From: CAVPXC01 sp963709505
GTDB taxonomy: Bacteria > Chloroflexota > Anaerolineae > JAAEKA01
Direction of reading: 5' to 3'
NCBI GenBank assembly: GCA_963709505.1
Contig: CAVPXC010000010.1
Span: forward strand, 62,001-126,000
DNA length: 64,000 nt
Shown here: positions 24,179 through 33,190 of the stretch, piece by piece
Layout: each line of letters starts with the position of its first letter
Position numbering within the stretch: the first letter of the stretch is position 1
The notes under the pieces: model-generated
Told to the model about the DNA's origin: nothing
Seen by the model: only the letters and a program-made list of their open reading frames with translations
Databases searched by the model: none
Translations under genes and position numbers: made by a program

Positions 24179-24953
24179 CTCGTTTGACTATCATCCAGCG
24201 GTGCAATGCGAAGCGGAGCAGGCCATCCGAAGAAGATCGACTGATATCCCATCTTACGGCCCAGCGCGCCAGCCGGCGGGCCAGATACGGCTGGCCGGCC
24301 AATGGCAGAAGCAACGGCAGGCACAGGGTGAAGAAGGGGTTGCCGCCCGATGACACGAGCCGCCAGCCGGGGCGCCTCGCCAGAAGATTGTAGGCGTCCA
24401 GGGTGAAGGCACTTCCGCCGGTCGAACGCCGGCGCAAGTTGGGCCGGAGCCGTCCGAGAAGATCTGAGATCTCTGCCCCTGGGTCGAGCAACAGTACCAC
24501 ACCGCCCTTTCGAACGCCATTCAAGATGGCTGTCACGACAATCGCTTGTTGGTCAGCCGGCACATACATGAGGCCAGTGACGATAACGGTCGCATCGAGA
24601 GATCCTGGCTTCAAAGGCAATTCGCCCAAATCGGCGCAGAGCACAGCGCCGAGATCTTGCTCGCCGTATTGTCGACAATAGGCGAGGCTAAAATCAATTC
24701 CTACAAGGCGCAGGTCTGGGCGCAAGTCGCGCAGCACAGCGCTCAGCCGGCCGTAGCCGCAGGCAATGTCGGCGACCCAGGCTCCATGGGGCAGGTATGG
24801 AGCAAACTTCTGGGTCACTATCGCCGCGTGCCAGTTATGCAGCGCAGCATTCAGCACAGGCGGCAGGCCCTGGAATAACACGCCTTGAGGGGAGTTGCCA
24901 TGTCGCAGGGCGCGTGTCTCCCATCGCGCTTGCAATCGAGGATCATCAGCCAT
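24156..24953 (-). CDS. Class I SAM-dependent methyltransferase
   Basis: A 265-residue methyltransferase with motif I VADIACGYGRLSAVL near residue 60, the acidic end of strand 2 in LVGIDFSLAY, motif post-II CADLGELPLKPGSLDATVIV, and VRKGGVVLLLDPG. The C-terminus is hydrophobic and arginine-rich (LPLLLPLAGQPYLARRLARW), suggesting a membrane-associated or lipid-linked substrate. Its neighbours make a glycan or lipid carrier plausible. It overlaps both the aminotransferase end (8 bases) and the flippase-like start (23 bases). Confidence 0.8.
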   Translation of the reverse strand: MADDPRLQARWETRALRHGNSPQGVLFQGLPPVLNAALHNWHAAIVTQKFAPYLPHGAWVADIACGYGRLSAVLRDLRPDLRLVGIDFSLAYCRQYGEQDLGAVLCADLGELPLKPGSLDATVIVTGLMYVPADQQAIVVTAILNGVRKGGVVLLLDPGAEISDLLGRLRPNLRRRSTGGSAFTLDAYNLLARRPGWRLVSSGGNPFFTLCLPLLLPLAGQPYLARRLARWAVRWDISRSSSDGLLRFALHRWMIVKRDDDETPG

Positions 24954-25662
24954 AAGGCACCAATAGCATCCTCACGGCTTCGATGACATCCGTCACATCC
25001 TCAACCGTCAGCCTGGCCGAAAACGGCAGGCTGACGGTCTGCCGGCCGATGCGCATCGCGCATGGATAATCCTCCGGTCGCCAGCCAAAACGCTCTTGGT
25101 AGAAAGGGTGTTCAGGAATACTGAGATAGTGTACCCCGACGCCGATGTTGCGGGCGGTCATGGCATCCAGGAAGGCGTCTCGGCTCAGCCCGGCTTGCGC
25201 TTCGTCGATCAATAGCGTGTAGAGATGCAGAGCGTGGCGAGTGTCTGGCTCCGGTTGGGCCGGTCGTTGCACGGGCAGGATGGCTCGAGTGCGGTGGGTG
25301 ATGCGGGCCGCAACCTGCCGGGGGTCCATGTTCATCGTCACAGGGTCCACGTCGACAAGCACTGGTGTTGCGCCGGCATGGATGATGGCGTTGATCGTCG
25401 CACAAAAGGTTAGGGTCGGGGCAATCACCTCATCACCAGGCTGCAGGCCGGCGGCAATCAGGCTCAGATGCAGGGCGGCAGTGCACGAGTTCACCGCCGA
25501 GGCGGATTTCTCCGGCACGTCCTTGTAGGTCGCAAATTCGTGCTCAAAGCGGGCGACTTTGGGCCCCGTCCCCAGCCAGCCAGAATGCAGGCTGTCTATC
25601 ACCTCAGCGATCTCTTCCGCGCCCACTGCAGGCGCGCCGAAGACCAGGAATTCTTTACGCAT
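24946..25662 (-). CDS. DegT/DnrJ/EryC1 aminotransferase with internal deletion
   Basis: Sugar aminotransferase of the DegT/DnrJ/EryC1 family in N- and C-terminal parts: GAPAVGAEEIAEVIDSLHSG, NSCTAALHLSLIAAGLQPGD, PTLTFCATINAIIHAGATPV, then jumping from RTRAILPV straight to QPEPDTRHALHLYTLLID, followed by GVHYLSIPEHPFYQ. The stretch in between, normally about 110-130 residues with HFAG, the PLP-binding lysine and the SFYATK region, is absent without loss of frame. The protein is 238 residues against about 370 usual. It cannot bind PLP covalently as sequenced and is probably non-functional or mis-assembled. ATG at 25662 directly precedes the conserved N-terminus. Confidence 0.75.
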   Translation of the reverse strand: MRKEFLVFGAPAVGAEEIAEVIDSLHSGWLGTGPKVARFEHEFATYKDVPEKSASAVNSCTAALHLSLIAAGLQPGDEVIAPTLTFCATINAIIHAGATPVLVDVDPVTMNMDPRQVAARITHRTRAILPVQRPAQPEPDTRHALHLYTLLIDEAQAGLSRDAFLDAMTARNIGVGVHYLSIPEHPFYQERFGWRPEDYPCAMRIGRQTVSLPFSARLTVEDVTDVIEAVRMLLVPYG

Positions 25663-25737
25663 AGGATACCATCCCGACGTCGTGCGTCTCCGTGTCTCCA
25701 CGCAGGTTTTCCAACCACTGTGTCTGATTGTTGCACA

Positions 25738-26091
25738 TCACTTGCGACTGTACCTCAAGTACGTTATCTGCTCTGACACCATGCCCATCAAGAAGATTAT
25801 CACTGAGTTGGTGATGAGCAAACTCGAAACCGGTGGGAAGCCCTGGCCGGCGAAGAACACACGGTAGACGTACCAGCCAAAACCGGTCAGAAAGAACAGA
25901 GCGCTGATCGGTGCAAACACCTTCAGCGGGGAGAAGAACACTGCAATGCGAAACAGGATTGTCAGAAATCGCACACCATCGACCCACGGATTGATCTTGC
26001 TGTGCCCAACTCGCCGCTGCGTCACAATCGGTATATGGGGCGTAGGCCAACGTCGCTGCTGAAAAAAGTGAGGGGTGCCATGGCGCGCCAA
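25738..26091 (-). pseudogene. C-terminal membrane part of a polyprenyl-phosphate GT2 glycosyltransferase (remnant)
   Basis: About 117 residues matching only the C-terminal end of DPM1/GtrB-type transferases: GHSKINPWVDGVRFLTILFR, two hydrophobic helices (PLKVFAPISALFFLTGFGWY and LITNSVIIFLMGMVSEQIT) and YLRYSRK. The catalytic domain is missing, so this is probably the end of a gene whose front was lost. The start is uncertain; the recognisable part begins about 26020. Confidence 0.55.
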
Positions 26092-26174
26092 GCCAGTACG
26101 CAGAGCAGGACGCTTGCCATCGCTACCGTCCAGAGGGTCTTGGTGCGCTCACTCACAGGGTGTCATATCCCAAG

Positions 26175-26880
26175 TTATGTGAAAGCATAGCGCATGGTTG
26201 CGCCCAGGATGTAGCGCGCAGCCAGGAGTGTGCCGCGCAGCGTGCCGCTGATCTTCGACCGGCCGGCGCGACGCGGGTGAAAGCTGACCGGCACTTCGAC
26301 GATGCGCTCACCGCGCTTGGCGGCCTTGACCATCATCTCGGTGGGGTAGCCGTAGGTCATCTCCTGCATGTCCAGGCTCATCAGCAGCGGCAAACGGATC
26401 GCGCGGTACGGCCCTAAGTCGCTGACGTGGATTTGGTACAAGGTGGACATCAAGCCGCGCCGCCAGCCAGTTGCCAAAGCGCTGCTGAGGCGGCATCGCA
26501 CCCGATGCAATGTGGCCCAGCCAGCGGCTCCCCAACACCAGGTCGGCCCGGTCTCGTAAAATAGGGAGCAGGAGCCGAGGAAGCTCGGCGGGCAGAAAGC
26601 TATGGTCGGCGTCCAGGAACACGACGACGTCTGCGTTTAGCTCGGCGGCCTTCGTCACCCCGGCTGCGCACGCATAGCCATAGCCGCGCCGAAGTTCCGA
26701 TACGACAATGGCGCCGGCAGCCCGGGCTTCGCCGGCCGTATCGTCGGTCGAGCCGTTGTCCGCCACGATAATGTGCGCCGGCACGACTTGGCGCACGTCC
26801 TGCACCAGGCTGCGGATGTTGCCGGCCTCGTTGAGAGCAGGGATGACTACGGCGATGAAAAGGGGGTTGTCAGATTGCAT
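26175..26880 (-). pseudogene. Family 2 glycosyltransferase, soluble DPM1-like (one frameshift)
   Basis: N-terminal part 26880 to about 26460: AVVIPALNEAGNIRSLVQDV, ADNGSTDDTAGEA, VVFLDADHSFLPAELPRLL, LGSRWLG. After a one-base shift near 26455 the other frame supplies QIHVSDLGPYRAIR, YGYPTEMMVKAAKRG, EVPVSFHPRRAGRSKISGTL and GTLLAARYILGATMRYA. Together this is a complete GT-A transferase of about 235 residues that moves a sugar from a nucleotide donor, typically to polyprenyl phosphate. The start ATG at 26880 precedes the conserved strand. Confidence 0.75.
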
Positions 26881-26985
26881 GGTTTGCGCTATAATCCTAA
26901 AAACGAACGGGCTCGGTCGGCCCCATCCGGGGTGCTTCGCAAAGACCGGCCCGAGCACCCTTTGAGTAAGAGGAGGAGGCCACAG

Positions 26986-27859
26986 ATGACTGAGAAGTTG
27001 GAATTGATTGGACCGCCCTTTCCGGGTATGGATCCGTACTCTGGAAGCACCTGACATCTGGCCGGATTTTCACGATCGGCTGGCTGGGGTCTTGAGTGCG
27101 ATGCTGAACGAGTTGCTGCCTCAGCGGTATTACGCTCGGATCCAAAAACGCCCCGAGCTAGGCGCCGTGTTGGAAGGCGGTATCTTACGCCGTATCGTAC
27201 CTGACGTGACCGTGCTCCGCCGAACGCTACGAGAGGCTCGGTCTCTCTATGTCATTTCCCAGGCACCCATAGCACCCACACCAACCAAACCTCGCTCTGA
27301 AGCAACACCTGGCATTGAGTTCCGGATACGGACTGACCCGATCCAGCATCACTTTGTCGAAATCCGAGATGCGCAGATGGCGCACAAGGTTGTTACTGTC
27401 ATCGAAATCGTCAGCCCATCCAACAAGCAGCCTGGGCCCGATCGTCGTTCGTACGAAACAAAGCAACAAGAAGTGCTCAGCAGCGACGCCAATTTGATCG
27501 AGCTTGACCTGCTGCGAGCGGGGCGCAGGCTGTTGCCGTATCCGGAATTGGTTGCGGTTGTGGACGAGCTGCATCCTGACTATCTGGTAGTCCTCAATCG
27601 CAACATCCTGCGCGAAGGATATTGGATGGACTTCACACTTTATCCGGTGAACTTGCGCGAGATGCTACCGTGCATTCCCGTCCCACTGGCAAACGGCGAT
27701 CCGGACGTCTTGCTCGATCTAAGGGTCGCGGCTATTCGTGCCTACCAGGATGGTCCCTATCTGCGCTTGGTCGACTATTCAGCCGAGCCGCAGCCGTCGC
27801 TCAAGCCCGACGATGCCGCCTGGGCGGATGAGATGCTGCGCGCCGCAGGCCTGCGCTGA
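26986..27859 (+). CDS. DUF4058 protein (frameshifted near the start)
   Basis: A protein of about 290 residues of the DUF4058 family, common in cyanobacteria and Chloroflexota and of unknown function. The family N-terminus PPFPGMDPY, then LEAPDIWPDFHDRLA, spans a one-base insertion near 27041 (TACTCTGG), so as sequenced the ATG at 26986 reads only 22 codons and the body (27050-27859) is in another frame. Further features are ARIQKRPEL, VVTVIEIVSPSNKQP, which resembles a PD-(D/E)XK strand, and LDLLRAGRRLLP. AGGAGGAGG at 26971-26979 supports the start at 26986. Confidence 0.75.
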
Positions 27860-27875
27860 TCGATGGTTTCGCCGG

Positions 27876-28538
27876 CTATCCGACCCTCAGAAGCGCGCGC
27901 GTATGCCGAGCCATCTCCGGCGGTGCAGTGGCAAGTTCCTTCATGAGCCGCTCCAGGCTTTCGGCGTCGTCCACATCATACCAGGTGGGGAGAAGTTCGA
28001 CGGTCAGTCCGTCTTCGGCCGCGATCGCTAACGTATCCGCTAGCACGTTGGGGGTACTCATGCGCACCTCGCGCAGGAGCCGCGGCGCGCGTTGCTTCAG
28101 CCCGATCAAGTAATAGCCGCCGTCGTCGCAGGGACCGAGCACGACGTCCGCGTCGCCGGCTAACGCATCGAAGGCGCCGGTCAGGCAGGCCAGCGGCAAG
28201 GTCGGCCCGTCGCTGTTCATAATGGCCACGTGTTGGTAGCCTGCCACCAGCAGGCGAGTCAAGGCGCTATCCAGCCGTTCGCCCAGATCCGCGCCCTCTT
28301 GCAGCACCAACTCGAAATCAGGCGCCAGGGCTTCGAAATACGCTCGCTCCTCGGCCGGCAAGTAGGCAATCGCCGGCGTTACGCCAGGCAGTTGACGCAC
28401 CAGGTTGAGCGTATCGCGCAGAAAGCACTCATACAGCGCGGCCGCTTGCTCCGGCGAGAGCGGCGGAGTCAGCCGAGTCTTCGTACGACCGGGCGCGGGG
28501 TGTTTGGCGACGACGAGAAGGGCTTGGGAATGGAGCAT
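27876..28538 (-). CDS. TIGR04282-family glycosyltransferase (DUF2064)
   Basis: A 220-residue GT-A-fold nucleotidyl/glycosyl transferase of the TIGR04282 type. Seen: LLVVAKHPAPGRTKTRLTPP at the N-terminus (residues 6-25), AIMNSDGPTLPLACL with the acidic metal motif, and GPCDDGGYYLIGLKQRAPRL. It often sits next to GT2 or membrane glycosyltransferases, as here. The family was named from arsenosugar loci but is broader; no arsenic gene is seen nearby. The upstream in-frame ATG at 28565 lies in the heptamer repeat, so ATG at 28538 was chosen. Confidence 0.85.
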   Translation of the reverse strand: MLHSQALLVVAKHPAPGRTKTRLTPPLSPEQAAALYECFLRDTLNLVRQLPGVTPAIAYLPAEERAYFEALAPDFELVLQEGADLGERLDSALTRLLVAGYQHVAIMNSDGPTLPLACLTGAFDALAGDADVVLGPCDDGGYYLIGLKQRAPRLLREVRMSTPNVLADTLAIAAEDGLTVELLPTWYDVDDAESLERLMKELATAPPEMARHTRALLRVG

Positions 28539-28549
28539 GGCAACCTCGG

Positions 28550-28590
28550 AATTAACAATTGTCAATTGTCAATTGTCAATTGTTAATTGG
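28550..28590. repeat. Palindromic CAATTGT heptamer array
   Basis: Four to five CAATTGT units bounded by AATTAAC and GTTAATT, so the whole array is self-complementary. It supplies the stop codon of the upstream GT87 gene and fills the space to the next gene. Confidence 0.8.
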
Positions 28591-30094
28591 ACTGGTCTGA
28601 CCGTTTGGTTTTCATCCATGCATACAGAGCGTAAACCCAGGGAAGGGCCAATACCGCCGGCCCCAGACGCAGCTCGCGCCACACCTTAGGCGGCAGGGGG
28701 CGCTGCCACAGCCAGAGCGGCTCGAAGATCAGCGGCTTGGCCAGGCCGGCGTAGCCGAGCAGCACCGCCAGCCGCACTTCGTATCCCGGCGGGAAGAGCG
28801 CCGCCAGGGCCAACGGCCACACGGTATACCAGTTTTGGAACCACAGACAGGTCAGCAGCAGGTAGAACACGACGATGGCAAAGGCCGAACGGGGAAAGCT
28901 CAGCCAGCTTGCATCGCGCGCCGTCCGAAGCGCCTGCCACACGGCAAAGATAGCCGTCAGCCCGGCCGCCGCCAGGCTGACGCGCGCCCCGGCCACCTCG
29001 GCGCCCCACGGCTTTTGCAGGATGGCCCACGCCACACCCGGCAACGAACTGGTCAATAGCTCCTGGCGGCGTTCGATGCTCAACGTTTCAGGACCGACCC
29101 AAAAGGGTGCGTAGGCCACAACGACCAGCACCACCGCCGCGATCCCGGTCACGATTACAAAGCGTAGCCGCATCCGATTGTCCGGCAGGGCCCGCAGCGC
29201 GATCAGGCCGGCAGCCGGCAGCATGAGCACGGGCAGGTACTTGACCAGCCCGCCTATCACCAACGCCAGAATGGCCAGTGTGAACCGCCGGCTTGCCAGC
29301 GCCCAAGTCGCAGCGAGGACCCAGACCATCATCGCCAGGTCATTGTGGCCGTGGCCGATGGTCTCTACCAAGACGACGGGGTTCCACGCCAGCAGAAGCA
29401 TGCCCGCCAGCGCCCGTTCCGGCGCAAAGCGTCTCAGAATCACCGCCACAAGGCCACAGCTGGCAGAAAGGGAGACTGCGCCGAGGAGCTTGAAGGCGAT
29501 GACGTTGGTGAGTACGGCGCTGCGTAGGGTTCCGAAGGCCGACGAGTTGAGACTTGGTCGAACCAGCCTGACGCACCAATCAGCTAACCAGGCCGTTCCG
29601 CCGGCCAGCAGTTCCCAGGCCGGTCCATAGGCCGATGGCGCCAAGCGCCAGGCGGTGTAGGCGACGAGACGATCCTGGCTGAACTGGCTGATCACGTCTT
29701 GAAACGGATTGCCGCCGTAAACGCCCAGGATGCGGCCATGCATGATGTTATCGAAGATGTCGGCCGCACCGAAGGGATAGAGGAACAGCAGAATCGTCGC
29801 CGATGCCAACGCGCCGCCCAGCACGATGCCCCAGGCCGCGCGGCCATGCGCCTGCTGCGCCGCGCGTAAACCGAGCCAATACAATACGCCCAGGATCAGG
29901 TAACCGGCAATCAGCCGCTCGCGCGCGTGTGGGTCGGTCTTTGACAGCTTGAACAGGTCCAGCAGCGACCGGCCGGCCAGTTCCATTAGTCCAAAGGGCC
30001 GGACAAAGAACAGGTAATAACAGAGAACGCTGAAAACGGCCGAGCCGGCCAATACCGTCAGCGCGTTAGGACGACGGGTCGCAACGGCCGTCAT
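28583..30094 (-). CDS. GT87-like polytopic glycosyltransferase
   Basis: A 503-residue membrane protein with about a dozen hydrophobic segments. The extracytoplasmic loop after the second helices carries the acidic motif of GT-C enzymes (AADIFDNIMHGRIL) and the conserved NPFQDVISQFSQDRL. Later features are IGHGHNDLAMMVWVLAA and LLAWNPVVLVETI, as in MptA/B-like alpha-mannosyltransferases. It would add a sugar from a polyprenyl carrier on the outer face. It overlaps the upstream GT87 gene by four bases (ATGA), so both are translated together. Confidence 0.75.
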   Translation of the reverse strand: MTAVATRRPNALTVLAGSAVFSVLCYYLFFVRPFGLMELAGRSLLDLFKLSKTDPHARERLIAGYLILGVLYWLGLRAAQQAHGRAAWGIVLGGALASATILLFLYPFGAADIFDNIMHGRILGVYGGNPFQDVISQFSQDRLVAYTAWRLAPSAYGPAWELLAGGTAWLADWCVRLVRPSLNSSAFGTLRSAVLTNVIAFKLLGAVSLSASCGLVAVILRRFAPERALAGMLLLAWNPVVLVETIGHGHNDLAMMVWVLAATWALASRRFTLAILALVIGGLVKYLPVLMLPAAGLIALRALPDNRMRLRFVIVTGIAAVVLVVVAYAPFWVGPETLSIERRQELLTSSLPGVAWAILQKPWGAEVAGARVSLAAAGLTAIFAVWQALRTARDASWLSFPRSAFAIVVFYLLLTCLWFQNWYTVWPLALAALFPPGYEVRLAVLLGYAGLAKPLIFEPLWLWQRPLPPKVWRELRLGPAVLALPWVYALYAWMKTKRSDQSN

Positions 30095-31488
30095 CTACGC
30101 ACCTTTTCAAGCAACAGATGCGAACGCCGGGTATCTGAGCGCGTGCGTAGCTCGCGCGCTGCGCCGGCCAGCATCAAGGCATATAAAGGCAAATACTGCG
30201 CCCAAATGGCCCACTGCATCGGATAGCCGGTAATGAAGATCGTATACGATAAGCCAATCAACCCGCAAAACAGCCACCAGCCCGTCCACGCATCGGCTCG
30301 CAGGCCAAAGACTTTCCCCGGCTGAACGAAGACGGCTACCAGCGGCAGCAGCCACAACAAGTACCACGAGAACAGGTTCTGTGTCAACAACGTAAACGCG
30401 CCGATCATCCACAGGCTGCGGCGCAGCGCGGTCTCGCCGTCCCGCGCCGGGCGCACTACCATCCACAGACCCAGAGCGCTCAAGGTAATCACAATTAGGA
30501 GCAAGATGCCTTTGTCCGGGTTCAGACCCAAGGCCTTAAATCCGGGGATCAGCAGCGCGGCGAGCCCCATATTGAAGCGCTCGCCGAAGTACTGAGGCAA
30601 AAAGCCGATCACCCCAATACCATCACGCAGCACAGAAGGCAGATAGCCGGCCAGCAGGGTCAAGCCAAAGGCGACCGGCATGCTCCAGCGGCCGCGCCGG
30701 TCGTCGGGACGCCACAGTGCCGGCAGCAGCATGGCGGGGTAGAGCTTCATGGCCGTGGCCAACCCCAACAGCACGCCGACGAGGATATCCCGCTGCCGGA
30801 CGCGCGCCCACCAGGCGCCCACCAGCAGGGGCAGAATCAGCGCATCCAGGTGGGCGCTGTGCGCGGTCTCGAAGATCAGGAGCGGCGCCCAAAGATAGAG
30901 CACAAGCCGGGCCGGCGAGCGCCCGAGCGCGCGCAGGAGGCCAAGCAGCAATGCGCCGGCCAACAGCGCACAGGCCGCCGCAACGATCTGAAACCAGCGC
31001 ACACTGTTGGGGACGATGCGCCACAACGCGGCAAAAGCCAGCTCGGCGGTTGGTGGATAGACCGTCACGGCCGGCTTGCGGTTGATATAGCGCCACACAC
31101 TGGCATCTCGATATTCTCGAAGCTCGGGCGCGGCAGGAGGATAGCGATAGGGGCTGATGCCCTGCGCCTGTATCCGCCCATCCCACACGTAGCGGTACAT
31201 GTCGTCGGAGAGCGTGGGGCGTGTGAATAAGAGCAAAACCATCATGGCTGCGGCCAGCACAAACACGCCTGCCACCGCTGGCCTGGAGAGCCTGTGCAAG
31301 CGCAGCGCCAACACGGTCGCTACGCCGTAAACGGCAAACGCTGCAAAATAGGCGACCAGGAACGCCACCGTGTGCTGGCGCAGATTCTGCAAGCTCAGCG
31401 CGTAGGCATAGGCCACAAGCGAGAGCGTGCCCAAGGCAAACAGCCAGACGGCCGGACGTTTGTGTTGTGCGGTTGGTAGGAGTGTCAT
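30091..31488 (-). CDS. GT87 (DUF2029) membrane mannosyltransferase-like protein
   Basis: A 465-residue GT-C enzyme with about eleven helices: first-loop acidic motif TLSDDMYRYVWDGRIQAQGI, then PYRYPPAAPELREYRD, AVTVYPPTAELAF, and AHLDALILPLLVGAWW, all typical of DUF2029/GT87 proteins that use polyprenyl-phosphate sugars. The start at ATG 31488 was chosen over upstream in-frame codons because the hydrophobic N-terminal helix begins within 12 residues. It ends in an ATGA overlap with the next GT87 gene, suggesting a two-enzyme unit acting on the same glycan. Confidence 0.8.
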   Translation of the reverse strand: MTLLPTAQHKRPAVWLFALGTLSLVAYAYALSLQNLRQHTVAFLVAYFAAFAVYGVATVLALRLHRLSRPAVAGVFVLAAAMMVLLLFTRPTLSDDMYRYVWDGRIQAQGISPYRYPPAAPELREYRDASVWRYINRKPAVTVYPPTAELAFAALWRIVPNSVRWFQIVAAACALLAGALLLGLLRALGRSPARLVLYLWAPLLIFETAHSAHLDALILPLLVGAWWARVRQRDILVGVLLGLATAMKLYPAMLLPALWRPDDRRGRWSMPVAFGLTLLAGYLPSVLRDGIGVIGFLPQYFGERFNMGLAALLIPGFKALGLNPDKGILLLIVITLSALGLWMVVRPARDGETALRRSLWMIGAFTLLTQNLFSWYLLWLLPLVAVFVQPGKVFGLRADAWTGWWLFCGLIGLSYTIFITGYPMQWAIWAQYLPLYALMLAGAARELRTRSDTRRSHLLLEKVRR

Positions 31489-31526
31489 CGTGTGGCTTAA
31501 CGGCTGGCTGCTCAAACTGGGCTGAT

Positions 31527-31754
31527 CTAGCGCCGCAGCAGTGGCACAAAGAGCACGCTTTTGAAGCCGGCGCCCCCATCCCACCGTTTGTTCGGGTTGG
31601 CCGGATCGTCCAACCAGCGCGAGCCGTCGGCAGACCGCCATCCCGGATGGTGCTCTGCCAGATCGGTCAGCGTTTCGGCGCTCAGCCAATTGACCTCGGC
31701 CAGCTTCTCGGGCGGAGTGGGGTGCTGGCAGAATGGGCAGACGGTTGTTTCCAT
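31527..31754 (-). CDS. Small CPFC-motif protein
   Basis: A 75-residue protein starting METTVCPFCQHPTPPEKLAE, with one CxxC at the N-terminus only, and HPGWRSADGSRWLDDP in the middle. I do not recognise a named family. AGGAG eight bases before the ATG supports translation. It lies between the thioredoxin reductase and the GT87 pair on the same strand; the C-terminal LFVPLLRR is hydrophobic. The single CxxC could bind metal in a dimer or be redox-active, in keeping with the upstream redox genes. Confidence 0.6.
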   Translation of the reverse strand: METTVCPFCQHPTPPEKLAEVNWLSAETLTDLAEHHPGWRSADGSRWLDDPANPNKRWDGGAGFKSVLFVPLLRR

Positions 31755-31805
31755 TGGAGGCTCCTGTTGGCGGTGGGTGGGGGGAACCGAAGAGTAGTCG
31801 GAATG

Positions 31806-33038
31806 TTACTTGGTCTTGAGAAACTCACGGATTGAAATCGCCGCGGCGGCGCCTTCGCCGACTGCCGAAGCGACCTGTTTGGTGCTGCCGTGGCGCACAT
31901 CCCCGGCTGCGAAGACACCGGGCGCGCTGGTTTCGAAGGCAAACGGCTCACGGCCCATGATCTCGCGGCCATGCACCAGGTCGTGACCAGCGAGGACAAA
32001 GCCATATCTGTCCATTTCCACGTAGCCTTTGGCAAAGGCGCTGTTGGGTTGCTGGCCGATGAACACGAAGGCCGCCGCAGGATGCAGGACGTCCTTCGCG
32101 CCGGTGTCCAGGTTGCGAGTCTTGACCGTCTTGAGCTTGGAGTTGGCGCCTTCGAAAGCGTCCACCGCCGTACGGAATTTCACGTCTATCCGCGAGCCGG
32201 GCTCGGCTACTTTGTCGATAACGATCTGGCTGGCGGTCAGTTCGTTGCCGCGCACCAGCAAAGTAACCTTGTCGGCGAACTTGGTCAGGTGCAGGCCCTC
32301 CTCACAGGCGGAGTTGCCGGCGCCTACCACCACGATTTCCTTGGCCCCTTTGTAAAACGGACCATCGCAGGTCGCGCAGAAGTGAATGCCTGCGCCGATG
32401 TAGTCATCTTCACCCGGCACGCCCAGGCGACGATAGCTAGCGCCAGTGGCGATCAGCACGGCTTTGCCGTGGATGTGCTTGCCGTCGCTATTCTGAGCGC
32501 ATTGATACCCGTCGTGCCAGGCAAGCATGACGATATCCTGCGCTTGCAGGATTTCAACGTCAAAGCGACGGGCCTGCTGCACCATGCGATCGGCCAGCTC
32601 CTGGCCGCCAATTCCCTCCGGAAATCCGGGGAAATTATCAATCGCGCCGGTGATACCAGCCTGACCGCCCAAGCCGGAGCGTTCGATCAGCAGAGTCTCT
32701 ACGCCCTCGCGGGCCGCATAGATCGCAGCGGTCAGGCCGGCCGGGCCGCCGCCGATAATCACCAGATCGTAGTAGGTCATCCTGGCTTCAGTTTCCAGGC
32801 CGAGCTTTTGCGCCAGCTCGGCATTGGATGGCTCGACAAGAAAGGAACCGTCCTCGAAGACGACAGTCGGGATGATGCGTTTTCCATTGTTGAGCGTCAG
32901 AACGTAGTCCTCGCCCGTCTTATCTTGCTCGATATCCACCCAGTTGTACTGGACAAACTGCTCGCCCAGGAACTTCTTGGCCCGGCGGCAATCGGGGCAC
33001 CAGTAGGCGCCATAAACGGTAATTGCTGGTTGTGACAT
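31806..33038 (-). CDS. Glutaredoxin-thioredoxin reductase fusion
   Basis: A 410-residue flavoprotein. Residues 1-80 are a glutaredoxin/mycoredoxin-like domain with WCPDC (C14, C17) and IIPTVVFEDGS (cis-proline region). Residues 87-410 are a thioredoxin reductase: FAD site IIGGGPAGLTAAIYA, redox pair CATC (C221, C224), NADPH site VVVGAGNSACEEG, and the C-terminal GVFAAGDVRHGSTKQVASAV. Such fusions pass electrons from NADPH to their own redoxin domain, then to peroxidases or other disulfides. The start at 33038 was chosen because the upstream in-frame ATG lies in a dispersed repeat. It is downstream of DoxX on the same strand. Confidence 0.9.
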   Translation of the reverse strand: MSQPAITVYGAYWCPDCRRAKKFLGEQFVQYNWVDIEQDKTGEDYVLTLNNGKRIIPTVVFEDGSFLVEPSNAELAQKLGLETEARMTYYDLVIIGGGPAGLTAAIYAAREGVETLLIERSGLGGQAGITGAIDNFPGFPEGIGGQELADRMVQQARRFDVEILQAQDIVMLAWHDGYQCAQNSDGKHIHGKAVLIATGASYRRLGVPGEDDYIGAGIHFCATCDGPFYKGAKEIVVVGAGNSACEEGLHLTKFADKVTLLVRGNELTASQIVIDKVAEPGSRIDVKFRTAVDAFEGANSKLKTVKTRNLDTGAKDVLHPAAAFVFIGQQPNSAFAKGYVEMDRYGFVLAGHDLVHGREIMGREPFAFETSAPGVFAAGDVRHGSTKQVASAVGEGAAAAISIREFLKTK

Positions 33039-33069
33039 GAATTGTTGCTCCACAGGTAACTGCTGACCC

Positions 33070-33162
33070 GTCATTCCTGCGAAGGCAGAATCCATCGGGT
33101 AAGCTTGTATCGACCACCAGCCGGATGGATTCCTGCTCCCGCAGGGGACAGGAATGACGGGG
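33070..33162. repeat. Inverted repeat (TCATTCCTGCGAAGGCAG type)
   Basis: Left arm CGTCATTCCTGCGAAGGCAG and right arm GGATTCCTGCTCCCGCAGG, then GGACAGGAATGACGGG. It is a degenerate member of the family at 37626-37718 and overlaps the 5' side of the thioredoxin reductase gene. Confidence 0.7.
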
Positions 33163-33190
33163 CGGCAGTTACTTCCACAGAATTAAGATG

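Noticed and set aside
27876..28538. Arsenosugar pathway suggested by the TIGR04282 name
   Set aside because: No arsM or arsS homologue is in the window; the family is wider than its name.
31890..33035. Plus-strand ORF of 381 codons
   Set aside because: Mirror of the thioredoxin reductase fusion; no family features.
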